Positions 9,376 to 17,991 of a stretch of 64,000 nucleotides of DNA are shown here, piece after piece (the first letter of the stretch is position 1; each line of letters opens with the position of its first letter). Under the pieces are notes generated by a model, which was given only the letters and a program-made list of their open reading frames with translations, was not told where the DNA came from and ran no database searches. A program made the position numbers and the translations under genes. Source of the stretch: Spirochaetota bacterium (GTDB taxonomy: Bacteria > Spirochaetota > UBA12135 > COTS27 > JAFLEE01); the NCBI GenBank assembly GCA_017302015.1, contig JAFLEE010000010.1, positions 25,438 through 89,437 of the forward strand, given 5' to 3'.

Positions 9376-10163
9376 ATGAAACTCCCCCTCACCGCCCTTA
9401 TTTCGCCGGCCTTCTGTTCGAATCGACGCCCGCTGCTTGGAAGCCGCGCCCCTATGATCAGCACCCCTCTTATACGGAGGCGAAGACTCTCCTCGAGATG
9501 GCGAAATCGACCAATGCCCGAGGCGATTATGACCAGAGTTCGCTATTGGCGCTTCAGGCCAGAGATAAGATGGAGGCCGTCATCGCCTGGCAGGGTGTGC
9601 TCCCCTTCGCCGCAATGGCAGACCGGTGGTCCCAGACGGCGCGCACCGAACTGTCCCTCGCTCTGCCGGAAGGCGTGGGTGCGCTGCGTTCGCCGGATCA
9701 TTTCGGGGCCCCGGTGTTTTCGAACCTGGTCAAGGCGGTGGCATTTTTCGAGAAGGGCAGCGCAGAATTTTCAAATGCCGAAACGCAATGGGGGGCGATC
9801 GTCTATTCCAACGCGCTGGAGGCCTGCATCGGCTCCTTCAGCAATTCTGCGGGAAGCGCGCGTCTGGCCCGGGCGGCGCGGGAGCGCTCATCTAACGGTT
9901 CGATCTCGAGGGAATCTTCTTCGGTGGTCCGGCCGGCCTATTACGTGGTCCGAAACAACCCCTCCGACCGCGACTGTTTCTGGAAGATCGCGAAGAATCC
10001 TTCCATCTACAACGATCCATACGCCTGGCGCGTGATCTATCTCGCCAACCGCGCCTTTTTGCAAAACCCCGAGAATCCCGATTTGATCCAACCCGGCATG
10101 CGCTTCGCCATCCCGAGCCTCCATGGCGAATCGCGCAACGGCGTCCACGATTCGGGACAATAA
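9376..10163 (+). CDS. Secreted LysM-domain protein with an apparent frameshift
   Basis: The C-terminal part (YYVVRNNPSDRDCFWKIAKN, then YDPYAW-like NDPYAWRVIYLANRAF, ending PENPDLIQPGMRFAIPS) is a LysM domain, which binds peptidoglycan or other glycans. The preceding helical region is homologous to the minus-strand gene at 7659-8291. An AGGAG site precedes ATG 9376, which encodes MKLPLTALI, but that frame does not continue into the LysM frame. Inserting one T in the ATTT run at 9400-9403 joins it to FAGLLFESTPAAWKPRPYDQ. This restores a proper signal peptide and mature protein. Without this, the LysM frame's first ATG is 9498, which would lack an export signal. Confidence 0.68.
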
Positions 10164-10244
10164 ACCGTGCGCGGCTGCTCCAAAACTGTGTAAAATAGGT
10201 GAATTTCTGATCGCTCTCTGAGCGCGTAGAAAGGATAATATGAG

Positions 10245-11900
10245 ATGCTGAGACTCATGGATCAGAATTCTCCCGCCGATGTTCCGGTCAAATCGCGGTT
10301 TTCGCGACCTTTTCGTAATTTTTCCGCCGGTGTCTCCGCGCTTGGCCTGGCGATCGCTTTGACCGTCCTGATCGATTGGCTCATCCCGGATATCCGCATC
10401 AGGAAATTTCTCCCCCTCTTCCATACGATGAGCGGTTTTTCTGGCGTCTGTGCCTTCCTCGGCTCCTTGGTCCTTTATACCCTGTTGCTTGAAAAACCCA
10501 GCCATGTTTGGGTGCAACTCGGGAGAGTGGGAACTCTGGGTATCCTCGGGATTGCCTTCTTCAATCTGGTGTTCCTCTCGGGCTTCTATACGCTGACGCC
10601 GTCGGCTGGACACCGCACTCCGCATTCTGCCTACACCCGATCCAGCCCCATGTCACCCGCAGCCGCGGTCAATTTCCTGCTACTGGGCGTCTCGATGCTC
10701 CTAGGTTCTTTTCGCGAAAGTCGCTTAAGACCCATGGCGCAAGTGCTCGCGCTTCTGGCGGCGGTCCTCGCCCTTTTGGGCCTCAGCGGTTACCTCTATG
10801 TGACCGCGTCGGGAAACCCTCTGGATGAATACACGGCGATGGCCCTGCCGACCGCTTTGGTCGAATTGATGCTGGGCGCCGGCCTTATTTTCTCCATTCT
10901 CAAGGGCGGCCCGATGGAGAGCCTCGCGCTCGATTCCCTCGGTGGACGGCTCCTTCGATGGACGGTTCCCGTTCTCTTGATCCTCCAATTCAGCTTCGAA
11001 TGGGTCCGGGTGCGCGGGATGGCGCCGGGCGCGTACGAAGAATCCCTCGGCCTCAAACTCCTCTTTTCCCTCAACCCCATCGTCATCCTCTTCGTGATGC
11101 TCTACGCCGCCCGCTCCATCGACCGCAGCGACGCGTCGCGCCAAGCGGCCCTTTCGACCCTCCACGAACTCAACGCCCAATTGGAGGACCGCGTGGCCCG
11201 GCGCACCGCCGATCTCCACGAATCGAACCGTGCGCTCACCGATGAAATCTCGGAGCGGAAAAAACTCGAGGCCGAGATGGCTGAACTCCGCGAGCGCATC
11301 GAGGAGCGCCTCGGGCAACGGCTGCATGACGGCATCGCCCAGGATCTCTTCGGCCTCACCCTCGCGACCAAGGAACTCCAACACGAGCCGTCCATGGCAC
11401 CCGAGCGGAAGCGTGAGGCGATCCAGGGCCTCCATGCCGGCCTCCTCGATTGCTGCCGCGCCGTGAAGCAACTCGCGCGGGAAATCTATCCCCCGGAGCT
11501 CGCCGCGGAGGGCCTCGCCCGTTCCCTGGAGGATCTCGCCTCCCATGTGGAGATCCAGCAGGGGGTCCGTTGCCACCTGTCCATCCAGCCCGGGGCGGTC
11601 CCCTCGCGCCATGACGTCGCGATCCACCTCTTCTACATCGTGCAGGAGGCCGTCAAGAACGCCATTCGCCACGGCCGAGCGACGAAGATCCACCTGCGTC
11701 TCCACCGGGAAGGGCCGAAGATCCTCCTGGAGGTCCAAGACAACGGGATCGGCTTCCTGGCGGGGCAGCCGGCGGAAGGGATCGGCTTGAAGATCATCCG
11801 TAACCGGGCGAAGGCTTTGGGCGCCCGCTTAGAGATCCAATCACAGCCGGGAGCGGGCACGATCGTTCATTGCGCCCTCGATTCGGAAGTGCGTGCTTAG
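10245..11900 (+). CDS. NarL-type membrane sensor histidine kinase
   Basis: This is a 551-residue kinase. The N-terminal ~290 residues contain about eight hydrophobic helices, an integral-membrane sensor without a recognised ligand domain. A coiled linker (residues 300-350) leads to the HisKA_3 dimerisation box RIEERLGQRLHDGIAQDLFG with the phospho-acceptor His361. It ends in an HATPase domain (N-box QEAVKNAIRHG with Asn472, and DNGIGF at 499-504). AAGGA lies 9 nt upstream of the ATG. It is followed 8 bp later by its response regulator, so the two form a two-component system. The stimulus is unknown. Confidence 0.86.
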   Translation: MLRLMDQNSPADVPVKSRFSRPFRNFSAGVSALGLAIALTVLIDWLIPDIRIRKFLPLFHTMSGFSGVCAFLGSLVLYTLLLEKPSHVWVQLGRVGTLGILGIAFFNLVFLSGFYTLTPSAGHRTPHSAYTRSSPMSPAAAVNFLLLGVSMLLGSFRESRLRPMAQVLALLAAVLALLGLSGYLYVTASGNPLDEYTAMALPTALVELMLGAGLIFSILKGGPMESLALDSLGGRLLRWTVPVLLILQFSFEWVRVRGMAPGAYEESLGLKLLFSLNPIVILFVMLYAARSIDRSDASRQAALSTLHELNAQLEDRVARRTADLHESNRALTDEISERKKLEAEMAELRERIEERLGQRLHDGIAQDLFGLTLATKELQHEPSMAPERKREAIQGLHAGLLDCCRAVKQLAREIYPPELAAEGLARSLEDLASHVEIQQGVRCHLSIQPGAVPSRHDVAIHLFYIVQEAVKNAIRHGRATKIHLRLHREGPKILLEVQDNGIGFLAGQPAEGIGLKIIRNRAKALGARLEIQSQPGAGTIVHCALDSEVRA

Positions 11901-11908
11901 GAAGTCCC

Positions 11909-12580
11909 ATGGAAAAAAAAGGCCTCAGGTCGAAAGTATTCCTTGTCGAAGATCACCCCATCGTCCGCCGAGGGGTCGCCAACCTCATTAACGCGGAGTC
12001 CGATCTCACGGTCCACGGCGAATCCGCGGACGTGAATGACGCGCTGCGGCGCATCCCCGTCGAGAAACCCGATGTGGCGGTCGTCGACCTGTCCATGGGA
12101 ACCGGGCTGCTCGGCCTTCAACTCATCAAAGACCTCCGAAAGAGCGGCGTGGAGATCCCCATCCTCGTCCTCTCCATGCACGACGAATCAGTCTACGCCG
12201 ACCGGGTGCTGAAGGCGGGCGGCCAGGGTTACGTGATGAAGGCGGAAGACACCTCCCAGATCATCGCCGCTATCCGGAAGCTGCTGCTGGGCAACGTCTA
12301 CTTCTCCGAAAAGGTCGTGGCCCGCCTCCTGAGCCAACGGGGAAGCGCCCCCGCGAATGGCGAGACGAGGGAAGCCAATGATTTGGGCCTCAGCGATCGC
12401 GAATTGGAGGTTTTGCAGTACCTCGGGTCGGGGAAAAACACGAGAGAAATCGCGGCGCAACTCAACCTGAGCATCAAGACCATCGACTCCCACCGCGAGC
12501 ACCTCAAGGAGAAACTCGGCCTGAAACACTCCTCTGAACTGCTGCAGTACGCTTTCCGTTGGGTGCAATCCCAATCATGA
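11909..12580 (+). CDS. NarL/FixJ-family response regulator
   Basis: This is the partner of the preceding histidine kinase. The receiver domain begins KVFLVEDHPIVRRG, with the phospho-acceptor Asp60 in VAVVDLSM. The C-terminal LuxR-type helix-turn-helix is LSDRELEVLQYLGSGKNTREIAAQLNLSIKTIDSHREHL. The start is the ATG preceded by AGGAAG; an in-frame upstream start inside the kinase gene is rejected. Length is 223 residues, normal for the family. Target genes cannot be read from the window. Confidence 0.88.
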   Translation: MEKKGLRSKVFLVEDHPIVRRGVANLINAESDLTVHGESADVNDALRRIPVEKPDVAVVDLSMGTGLLGLQLIKDLRKSGVEIPILVLSMHDESVYADRVLKAGGQGYVMKAEDTSQIIAAIRKLLLGNVYFSEKVVARLLSQRGSAPANGETREANDLGLSDRELEVLQYLGSGKNTREIAAQLNLSIKTIDSHREHLKEKLGLKHSSELLQYAFRWVQSQS

Positions 12581-12616
12581 CGGTGCGCGTCCGCGGCGGG
12601 GCTTGACTTCCGTCTG

Positions 12617-12633
12617 ACGGTTTTTCGAACCGT
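12617..12633. terminator. Possible bidirectional terminator hairpin
   Basis: ACGGTT and AACCGT form a 6-bp stem around a TTTCG loop, placed between the convergent response-regulator gene and the minus-strand tRNA. There is no clean T-tract after the stem on either strand, so this is weak support. Confidence 0.3.
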
Positions 12634-12683
12634 GTGAGTCGTCCGCATGCGCGGAAAGAACCGCCGAAGCACGAATTCCCGAT

Positions 12684-12757
12684 TGGGCCCTGAGTGATTT
12701 GAACACTCGACCAAAGGATTATGAGTCCCCTGCTCTGACCAACTGAGCTAAGGGCCC
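12684..12757 (-). tRNA. tRNA with CAU anticodon (Ile2 or elongator Met)
   Basis: Read on the minus strand, the 74-nt sequence folds as a standard tRNA. It has a 7-bp acceptor GGGCCCT/AGGGCCC, a D-arm with AGCTCAGTTGGT and a TPsiC arm GAGTG-TTCAAAT-CACTC. The anticodon stem-loop carries CAU (complement at 12721-12723). The discriminator is A and CCA is not encoded. The body (GACTCATAATCC followed by TTTGGTCG) resembles lysidine-modified tRNA-Ile2 more than elongator tRNA-Met, but only TilS determinants or a covariance-model comparison would settle this. It is not an initiator, since the acceptor 1:72 pair is G:C. Confidence 0.9.
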
Positions 12758-12946
12758 GGTCATCGCGCCCAGATTTTACCGTAGAATCAACCTTTCTTCC
12801 CCGCGCAAACCCCGGGCGTACCTCGCCGCGCCCTTCCGAGCCATAAGCGGCAAGCCTCTTGAACGCCGTCCGTACACTCCATCCCCCCGCCCATTTTAGG
12901 TTAAGTTATCCCCTCCGCCGTCCAGCCGCCGAAAGGATCATGCCCC

Positions 12947-13894
12947 ATGAAGCCATCCCTGCGCCTTTCCCTCCTCTTCGCCATCGCGCTCCCCCAGGGC
13001 CTTCCTGCCATGGGGTCGGGCTTGTCCGTTTGCACCCTCCTCGTCGCGGGCATCGAACGCCGCTACGCCATCTATCTCCCGGAGGCCTGGGATGGCGTCA
13101 AACCCCTCCCGGTCGTGTTCATGTTCCACGGCGGAGGCGGCAGCGCCAAAGGCGCCATCGAAGAAACGGGATGGGAAAAGAAGGCCGAAGCCGAGGGCTT
13201 CATCGCCGTCTTCCCCGAGGCGCTCCCGCCCGAACCCAGGGCCCCGGCATCCTTCGGCAAGAATCCCCAGATATGGAACGACGGCTCCGGCCGCCTCCAC
13301 GCGGGTGAGCGAAATATTGACGACGTGGGCTTCGTCCGTGCCCTCATCCAGCTGCTGATCGCCCAATACAAAGTCGATTCCCGCCGCATTTATGTGACAG
13401 GCTTCTCCAACGGGGCCTCCATGGCCTTCCGCCTCGGGGTCGAACTCTCCACCCTCATCGCCGCCATCGCCCCGGTAGCCGGCGCTTTTTGGCTCGCCAA
13501 CCCCCGACCCGAGCACCCCCGTTCCCTTCTATATATAACGGGCACCGACGACCCCCTCAATCCCATGGATGGCGGGGCGCCCAAACTTCTCGGGTCACTC
13601 AATATGCTGGGCGGTAAACCCAAGCCTCCGGTTTTCGATTCCATCCAGAAATGGCTCGATTTGGCTCACCTCTCCCTCGACCCGGGCCTCGATGAGTCCA
13701 AGTCCGGGGTCCGAACCCAGCGGTCCAAGCCCGTTAAGGGCGGCTGCGAACTGGTTTTTGTGATGATCCAAGGCGCAGGCCACGCCTGGCCCGGCGGCAA
13801 AAGCCTCCTGAATGCCCGATTCGTGGGCGAAACCACCGACAAACTCGACGCCACGGCCACGATTTGGGACTTCTTCAAGGCCCACTCCCTTTAG
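12947..13894 (+). CDS. Secreted PHB-depolymerase-family esterase
   Basis: This is a 315-residue alpha/beta-hydrolase of the LpqC / poly-3-hydroxybutyrate depolymerase / feruloyl esterase (CE1) group. A short signal peptide (MKPSLRLSLLFAIALPQGLPAMG) indicates export. The oxyanion region is FHGGGGSAKG, the nucleophile is Ser154 in GFSNGAS, the acid is in GTDDPLNP and the histidine is in GAGHAWPGG, so the triad is complete. AAAGGATC lies upstream. The real substrate could be a polyester, a feruloylated polysaccharide or another ester; the sequence does not decide. Confidence 0.8.
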   Translation: MKPSLRLSLLFAIALPQGLPAMGSGLSVCTLLVAGIERRYAIYLPEAWDGVKPLPVVFMFHGGGGSAKGAIEETGWEKKAEAEGFIAVFPEALPPEPRAPASFGKNPQIWNDGSGRLHAGERNIDDVGFVRALIQLLIAQYKVDSRRIYVTGFSNGASMAFRLGVELSTLIAAIAPVAGAFWLANPRPEHPRSLLYITGTDDPLNPMDGGAPKLLGSLNMLGGKPKPPVFDSIQKWLDLAHLSLDPGLDESKSGVRTQRSKPVKGGCELVFVMIQGAGHAWPGGKSLLNARFVGETTDKLDATATIWDFFKAHSL

Positions 13895-14229
13895 TCCATC
13901 CTCCGCAAAGGCAAAGTCACCCCCCTATGGGCGCGCCCCTGCGCCGAATGCCCCCTTCCTGGCAGAAGTCCCTGGGCAGGGTCGGGCTGCTACGGGCTCC
14001 GCTTCGCTTCGGCCTGCCAGAAAACCCATTTGACGGCCCGTTTCGGCCTCGTCAGCCTTCATTCGGCCGTCATAAGAATCATCCATTGGGCAGGCTTCCC
14101 CTCCGCATCCCTCGCGCAGGCCTCCATTTCAAGTGCCTTTTGGCCCTCAACCCTCCTGGATCCCGGGGGCGACCGACCCAAATCCAACGTCTCCGGGGCT
14201 TTCCGGCCGTTATTGAAAGGGGGCCGAAT
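13895..14229. other. Intergenic region with inverted repeat, no gene
   Basis: No supported ORF is found between the esterase gene and the yajC promoter. The region contains an inverted repeat, CTGGCAG at 13959-13965 and CTGCCAG at 14014-14020, extendable to about 9 of 10 bp. The intervening GC-rich bases can fold further. It could be a terminator-like or repeat element. Confidence 0.45.
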
Positions 14230-14258
14230 TTGAAAAATACCCGGCCTTCCACTATAAT
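14230..14258 (+). promoter_or_regulatory. Sigma70-type promoter of the yajC-sec operon
   Basis: TTGAAA at 14230-14235 and a perfect TATAAT at 14253-14258 are separated by exactly 17 bp. The expected transcription start is near 14265, giving a leader of about 30 nt before yajC. This is one of the best promoter matches in the window. Confidence 0.8.
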
Positions 14259-14293
14259 AGCCCCTCCCATCAATTTCTGAGGTAAACCCCCCC

Positions 14294-14635
14294 ATGTTTC
14301 AGTTCCTGAGCGCCCAAACCGCCTCCGCCCCCGCCGGTCAACCCGGTGCCAATGGGTGGATCATGCAGATCCTCTTCCTCGTGGCCCTCTTCGCGGTCTT
14401 CTATTTCCTCCTCATCCGCCCCCAGCAGAAGCGCCAGAAAGAACTCGACGCCAAGCGCGGCGGCCTCAAGAAGGGCGACCGCTTCATCACCGCCGGCGGC
14501 CTCTACGCCACGGTCAGCCACATCAAGGATGACGGCGCCATCGTCGTCGCCGAGATCGCCAAGGGCGTGGAAGTCGAGGTGGCCAAGGCCACCATCATGA
14601 CCATCCTCGCCGAAAAATCCGAAGACAAGAAATAA
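14294..14635 (+). CDS. yajC: Preprotein translocase subunit YajC
   Basis: This is a 113-residue single-pass membrane protein. The helix IMQILFLVALFAVFYFLLIRPQQKRQKE with its RPQQKR boundary is the family signature. The cytoplasmic tail GLKKGDRFITAGGLYATVSHI is equally typical. YajC joins SecD and SecF as an accessory complex of the SecYEG translocon, and its position immediately before secD supports the call. Transcription starts from the promoter at 14230. Confidence 0.95.
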   Translation: MFQFLSAQTASAPAGQPGANGWIMQILFLVALFAVFYFLLIRPQQKRQKELDAKRGGLKKGDRFITAGGLYATVSHIKDDGAIVVAEIAKGVEVEVAKATIMTILAEKSEDKK

Positions 14636-14662
14636 GCGGGCCCCCCCCCGCGCGGCCCCTCC

Positions 14663-16174
14663 ATGTCGAATAGTTTCCGCTTCTTCATCATCGCCCTCAT
14701 GCTGGGCTTCGCCGCCTGGTTCCTGTGGCCCTCCTACGTCTACTATTTCGGCGTCTCCGATGAGGCGCGCCGGGTGGTCGAGTCCGGGGGCCTGGCCAAC
14801 GCTTCCCTGAGCAACGCCACCGACGCCTTCAAGGCCGAGGTCGAGCGGGCCGGCAAGTCGAAGGCCGGGGCCGTCGCCCTGGGCCTCGACATCCGCGGGG
14901 GCATCAACATCGTCCTCGAGGCCGATTTCGACAAGTACGCAGTCGATTCCGGCCGCAAGCCCGGCGACATCGACGAGAAGATGAAACTCGGCGAACTCGA
15001 GCGGGTGATCATGAAGATCCAGAACCGCATCGACGAGTACGGCCTCTCCGAGGTCTCCATCCGCAAGCTCGGCTTCAACCGCATCGTCATCCAGATCCCC
15101 GGCGAGCGCGACACCGGGCGCATCAAGAGCATCATCGATTCCAAGGGCCAACTCGAGTTCCGCATGGTCGACGAAGATGCCACCCGCACCCTCGACTATA
15201 ACCGCGAAACGGGCGAACTCAAGACCAACGGCGCCTTCCCGCCCGGCACCGAACTCTTCTGGTCCTACCACAAGGGCGACCGGGCCCACTACGTGCGCAC
15301 CGCCCCCGTGCTCCTCAAGACCAACATCGACATGTCCGGCGAGCACATCAAAGACGCGCGCCCGGGGCAGGGCCAGTACGGCGACATCGTCGTGAGCTTC
15401 CAACTCGACGGCGAGGGCGGCCGCATCTTCGGCGAACTCACCGGGGCCAATAAGGGCAAGCGCCTGGCCATCGTCCTCGACCAGAAGGTCATGTCCTCCC
15501 CCAACATCAACGAGCGCATCGGCGGCGGCTCGGGCCAGATCACCGGCTCCTTCACCCACGAAGAGGCCAAAGATCTCGCTCTCATCCTGCGCAGCGGCTC
15601 CCTGCCGGTCTCCGTGAAACTCATCAGCGAAGAGGTCATCGGCCCCACCATGGGCTGGGAATCCCTCACCCTCTCGGTGAAGGCCCTCATGATGTCGCTC
15701 CTCGCCATCACCCTCTTCATGGCCCTGCGCTACCGCCTCAAGGGCATCATCGCGGCCATCGCCCTCGGCCTCAACGCCATCCTCATCTTCGCCATCCTCG
15801 CCCCGCTGAAGTTCACCGTGAGCCTGCCCGGCATCGCCGGCCTCATCCTGACCCTCGGCATGGCCATCGACGCCAACGTGCTCATCAACGAGCGCATCCG
15901 CGACGAGATCTTTAAAGAGGGCCGCAATATCTTCGAGGCCATCGAACGCGGTTATTCGCGGGCCTTCTGGACGATTTTTGACTCCCACGTCACGGGCCTC
16001 ATCAGCGCCTTCATCCTGGCCAATATGGGCGAGGGCCCGGTGCGCGGGTTCGCCTTCACGCTGGCCATCGGCCTCATCGTGAGCCTCTTCACCTCCCTCT
16101 TCGTGACCCGCTTCCTGGTGGATCTCTGCATCAAGATGGGCATCATCCGCCGCTACTCGGCTTGGGTCGTTTAA
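14663..16174 (+). CDS. secD: Protein translocase subunit SecD
   Basis: This is a 503-residue RND-type membrane protein that uses the proton gradient to help pull exported proteins across the inner membrane. There is one N-terminal helix (RFFIIALMLGFAAWFLWPSYVYYF), then LGLDIRGGINIVLEADFD starting the large periplasmic P1 domain. A C-terminal block of five helices includes IAGLILTLGMAIDANVLINERIRDE, the conserved helix carrying the proton-path Asp. Gene order yajC-secD-secF is the usual one. Confidence 0.96.
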   Translation: MSNSFRFFIIALMLGFAAWFLWPSYVYYFGVSDEARRVVESGGLANASLSNATDAFKAEVERAGKSKAGAVALGLDIRGGINIVLEADFDKYAVDSGRKPGDIDEKMKLGELERVIMKIQNRIDEYGLSEVSIRKLGFNRIVIQIPGERDTGRIKSIIDSKGQLEFRMVDEDATRTLDYNRETGELKTNGAFPPGTELFWSYHKGDRAHYVRTAPVLLKTNIDMSGEHIKDARPGQGQYGDIVVSFQLDGEGGRIFGELTGANKGKRLAIVLDQKVMSSPNINERIGGGSGQITGSFTHEEAKDLALILRSGSLPVSVKLISEEVIGPTMGWESLTLSVKALMMSLLAITLFMALRYRLKGIIAAIALGLNAILIFAILAPLKFTVSLPGIAGLILTLGMAIDANVLINERIRDEIFKEGRNIFEAIERGYSRAFWTIFDSHVTGLISAFILANMGEGPVRGFAFTLAIGLIVSLFTSLFVTRFLVDLCIKMGIIRRYSAWVV

Positions 16175-16185
16175 GGAATCCCCGC

Positions 16186-17076
16186 ATGCGGTCTAAGATC
16201 GATTTCTACAAGCCCCTGCCGTTCTTCATCGTGCTCTCGGTGGTCCTCACGGCCACCTCCCTCTTTTTCATCACCACGCGCGGCTTCAATTGGGGGGCCG
16301 ACTTCGTCGGCGGCCTCGAGGTCACCGTCACATTCGCCAAGACCACCACGGTCTCCGAACTCGACGCCTACTTCAACGCCAAGGGCCTGCGTATCGAGAT
16401 CCAGCCCGTCTTCACGAAGCCCAACCGCTTCTACCTGCGCCACGCCGTCACCGCCGCCGAAGAGGCGGGCAAGGTCGATGTCAGCAAGCGCATCCGCGAC
16501 CACCTCCTCGAGGGCTTCTCCGAGCGCCAGCCGGTCTTCGAGCAGACGCGCATGGTCAGCGGCAGCGTGAGCGCCGACAATAAGCGCCAGGCGATTTGGG
16601 TCACCTTGATGGCGGTGCTGGCCATCGGCCTCTACATCGCCTTCCGCTTCAAGGCGATCTTCGCCCTGGGGGCCGTGGTCGCCGTGCTCCACGACGTCAT
16701 CGTGGTGCTCGGGTTCCAATCGTTCTTCCGCACCGAGTTCGGCATCCTCACCATCTCCGCGCTCCTGACGGTCCTCGGCTACTCGGTGAACGAGTCGGTC
16801 GTGCTCTTCGATCGCGTGCGCGAGAACATCAAGAGCGGCAAGTACACCACCTTCCGCGATCTCATCACCGCCTCCATCAACGGGGTCTTCACCCGCACCA
16901 TGATCATGGTGGCGACCACCATGAGCGTGGTGGTCGTGCTCTTCCTGAACTCCTCGGGCTCGCTCAAAGATTTCGCGCAGGCGATCATGATCGGCATGCT
17001 CTCGGGCACCTACTCGGCGATCTACGTCGCCGCGGCCACCATGCTGGCGGTCAACCGCTATAAATCCCTGCTGTGA
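16186..17076 (+). CDS. secF: Protein translocase subunit SecF
   Basis: This is a 296-residue partner of SecD. It shows NWGADFVGGLEVTVTF near the N-terminus and TVLGYSVNESVVLFDRVRENIKSG in the fourth helix, both diagnostic of SecF. The ATG at 16186 is preceded by AAGGA and gives the usual short N-terminus (MRSKIDFYK); a start 24 bp upstream inside secD is rejected. The final codon overlaps the GTG of gmk in GTGA, suggesting translational coupling. Confidence 0.95.
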   Translation: MRSKIDFYKPLPFFIVLSVVLTATSLFFITTRGFNWGADFVGGLEVTVTFAKTTTVSELDAYFNAKGLRIEIQPVFTKPNRFYLRHAVTAAEEAGKVDVSKRIRDHLLEGFSERQPVFEQTRMVSGSVSADNKRQAIWVTLMAVLAIGLYIAFRFKAIFALGAVVAVLHDVIVVLGFQSFFRTEFGILTISALLTVLGYSVNESVVLFDRVRENIKSGKYTTFRDLITASINGVFTRTMIMVATTMSVVVVLFLNSSGSLKDFAQAIMIGMLSGTYSAIYVAAATMLAVNRYKSLL

Positions 17077-17636
17077 TCGACCCCGGCCATGCCCAACGCC
17101 TCATCGTCATCACCGCGCCCTCCGGGGCCGGCAAGTCCACGCTGATCCGCCGCCTCATGAACGAAGACCCGAACCTCGTCTTTTCCGTCTCCCACACCAC
17201 CCGCGCCCCGCGCCCCGGCGAGGTCGACGGGCGCGACTACCATTTCGTGGGCGAAGCCGAGTTCGACCGCCTCGTCGCCGCCGACGGCTTCCTCGAATGG
17301 GCCGAGGTCCACGGCCGCCGCTACGGCACGGCCCGCGAAGAGATCGCCCGGTTGCTGGCCACCGGCAAGCGCGTGCTCCTCGACATCGACGTCCAGGGCG
17401 GGCTGAGGCTCCAATCGCTGCTTTCGGCCCTCTTCATCTTCATCGCCGTCGACGGCCCCGAGACCCTGCGCCAGCGGCTCATGGGCCGGGCCACCGACGA
17501 CCCCGAAGTCATCCGCCGCCGCGTGGCCAACGCCACGCGCGAACTCGAGGCCGGGAAATCCTGGCCCCATATCGTCGTCAACCGCCAACTCGACCAGGCC
17601 TACGCCGACCTGCGAGCCCTCATCTATCCCGCCTGA
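17073..17636 (+). CDS. gmk: Guanylate kinase
   Basis: This enzyme phosphorylates GMP to GDP with ATP. The P-loop APSGAGKST is near residue 15, followed by SHTTRAPRPGEVDGRDYHFV (GMP binding) and LLDIDVQGGLRLQ. Length is 187 residues. The GTG start overlaps the secF stop. It is followed closely by an rpoZ-like gene, matching the common gmk-rpoZ pairing. Confidence 0.94.
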   Translation: MIDPGHAQRLIVITAPSGAGKSTLIRRLMNEDPNLVFSVSHTTRAPRPGEVDGRDYHFVGEAEFDRLVAADGFLEWAEVHGRRYGTAREEIARLLATGKRVLLDIDVQGGLRLQSLLSALFIFIAVDGPETLRQRLMGRATDDPEVIRRRVANATRELEAGKSWPHIVVNRQLDQAYADLRALIYPA

Positions 17637-17655
17637 AGCCCCCCCGGAGAACCCC

Positions 17656-17991
17656 ATGGCCGAAAAGAAAAGCGAAATGCATTTTTCCCTCAAGCGCCTG
17701 CTCGATTTCGAGGGCAATCGCTACGAACTGGCCCGGGCCTGCATGGAATACGCCAAGAAAGTGCGCTATCTCCAGCCCGAAGACTACCACTCCACCGGCG
17801 AGAAAGACGCCCTGGTGGCCATGCGCAGCGTGCTCGACGCCAACATCAAGTACACCCTCGATCCCGTCAACCGCGAAGAGATCATCGAGTTCGAAGATTT
17901 CGACAATATGCCCCAGCGCCAGGTCCCGCCGACCCTGACCCTCGGCGACGAAGACGAAGACGAGGAAGAAGACGAACCCAAGAAGAAATGA
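17656..17991 (+). CDS. rpoZ: RNA polymerase omega-like subunit
   Basis: This is a 111-residue protein directly after gmk, where rpoZ commonly lies. The segment FEGNRYELARACMEYAKKVRYLQPED resembles the conserved omega helix (NRYEL...A.RAR). The rest diverges, and the C-terminus is a run of Asp/Glu followed by PKKK. The identification rests on one motif plus synteny. Its stop codon overlaps the ATG of the next gene (ATGA). Confidence 0.62.
   Translation: MAEKKSEMHFSLKRLLDFEGNRYELARACMEYAKKVRYLQPEDYHSTGEKDALVAMRSVLDANIKYTLDPVNREEIIEFEDFDNMPQRQVPPTLTLGDEDEDEEEDEPKKK

Noticed and set aside
10234-10247. Leaderless start for the histidine kinase (GATAAT 5 nt before ATG)
   Set aside because: AAGGA at proper distance gives an ordinary ribosome-binding site, and no -35 element is present.
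14270-15988. 572-codon open frame antisense to secD
   Set aside because: It is rich in Asp, Glu, Gly, His and Val as expected for the mirror of a high-GC gene, has no ribosome-binding site, and lies opposite a certain gene.
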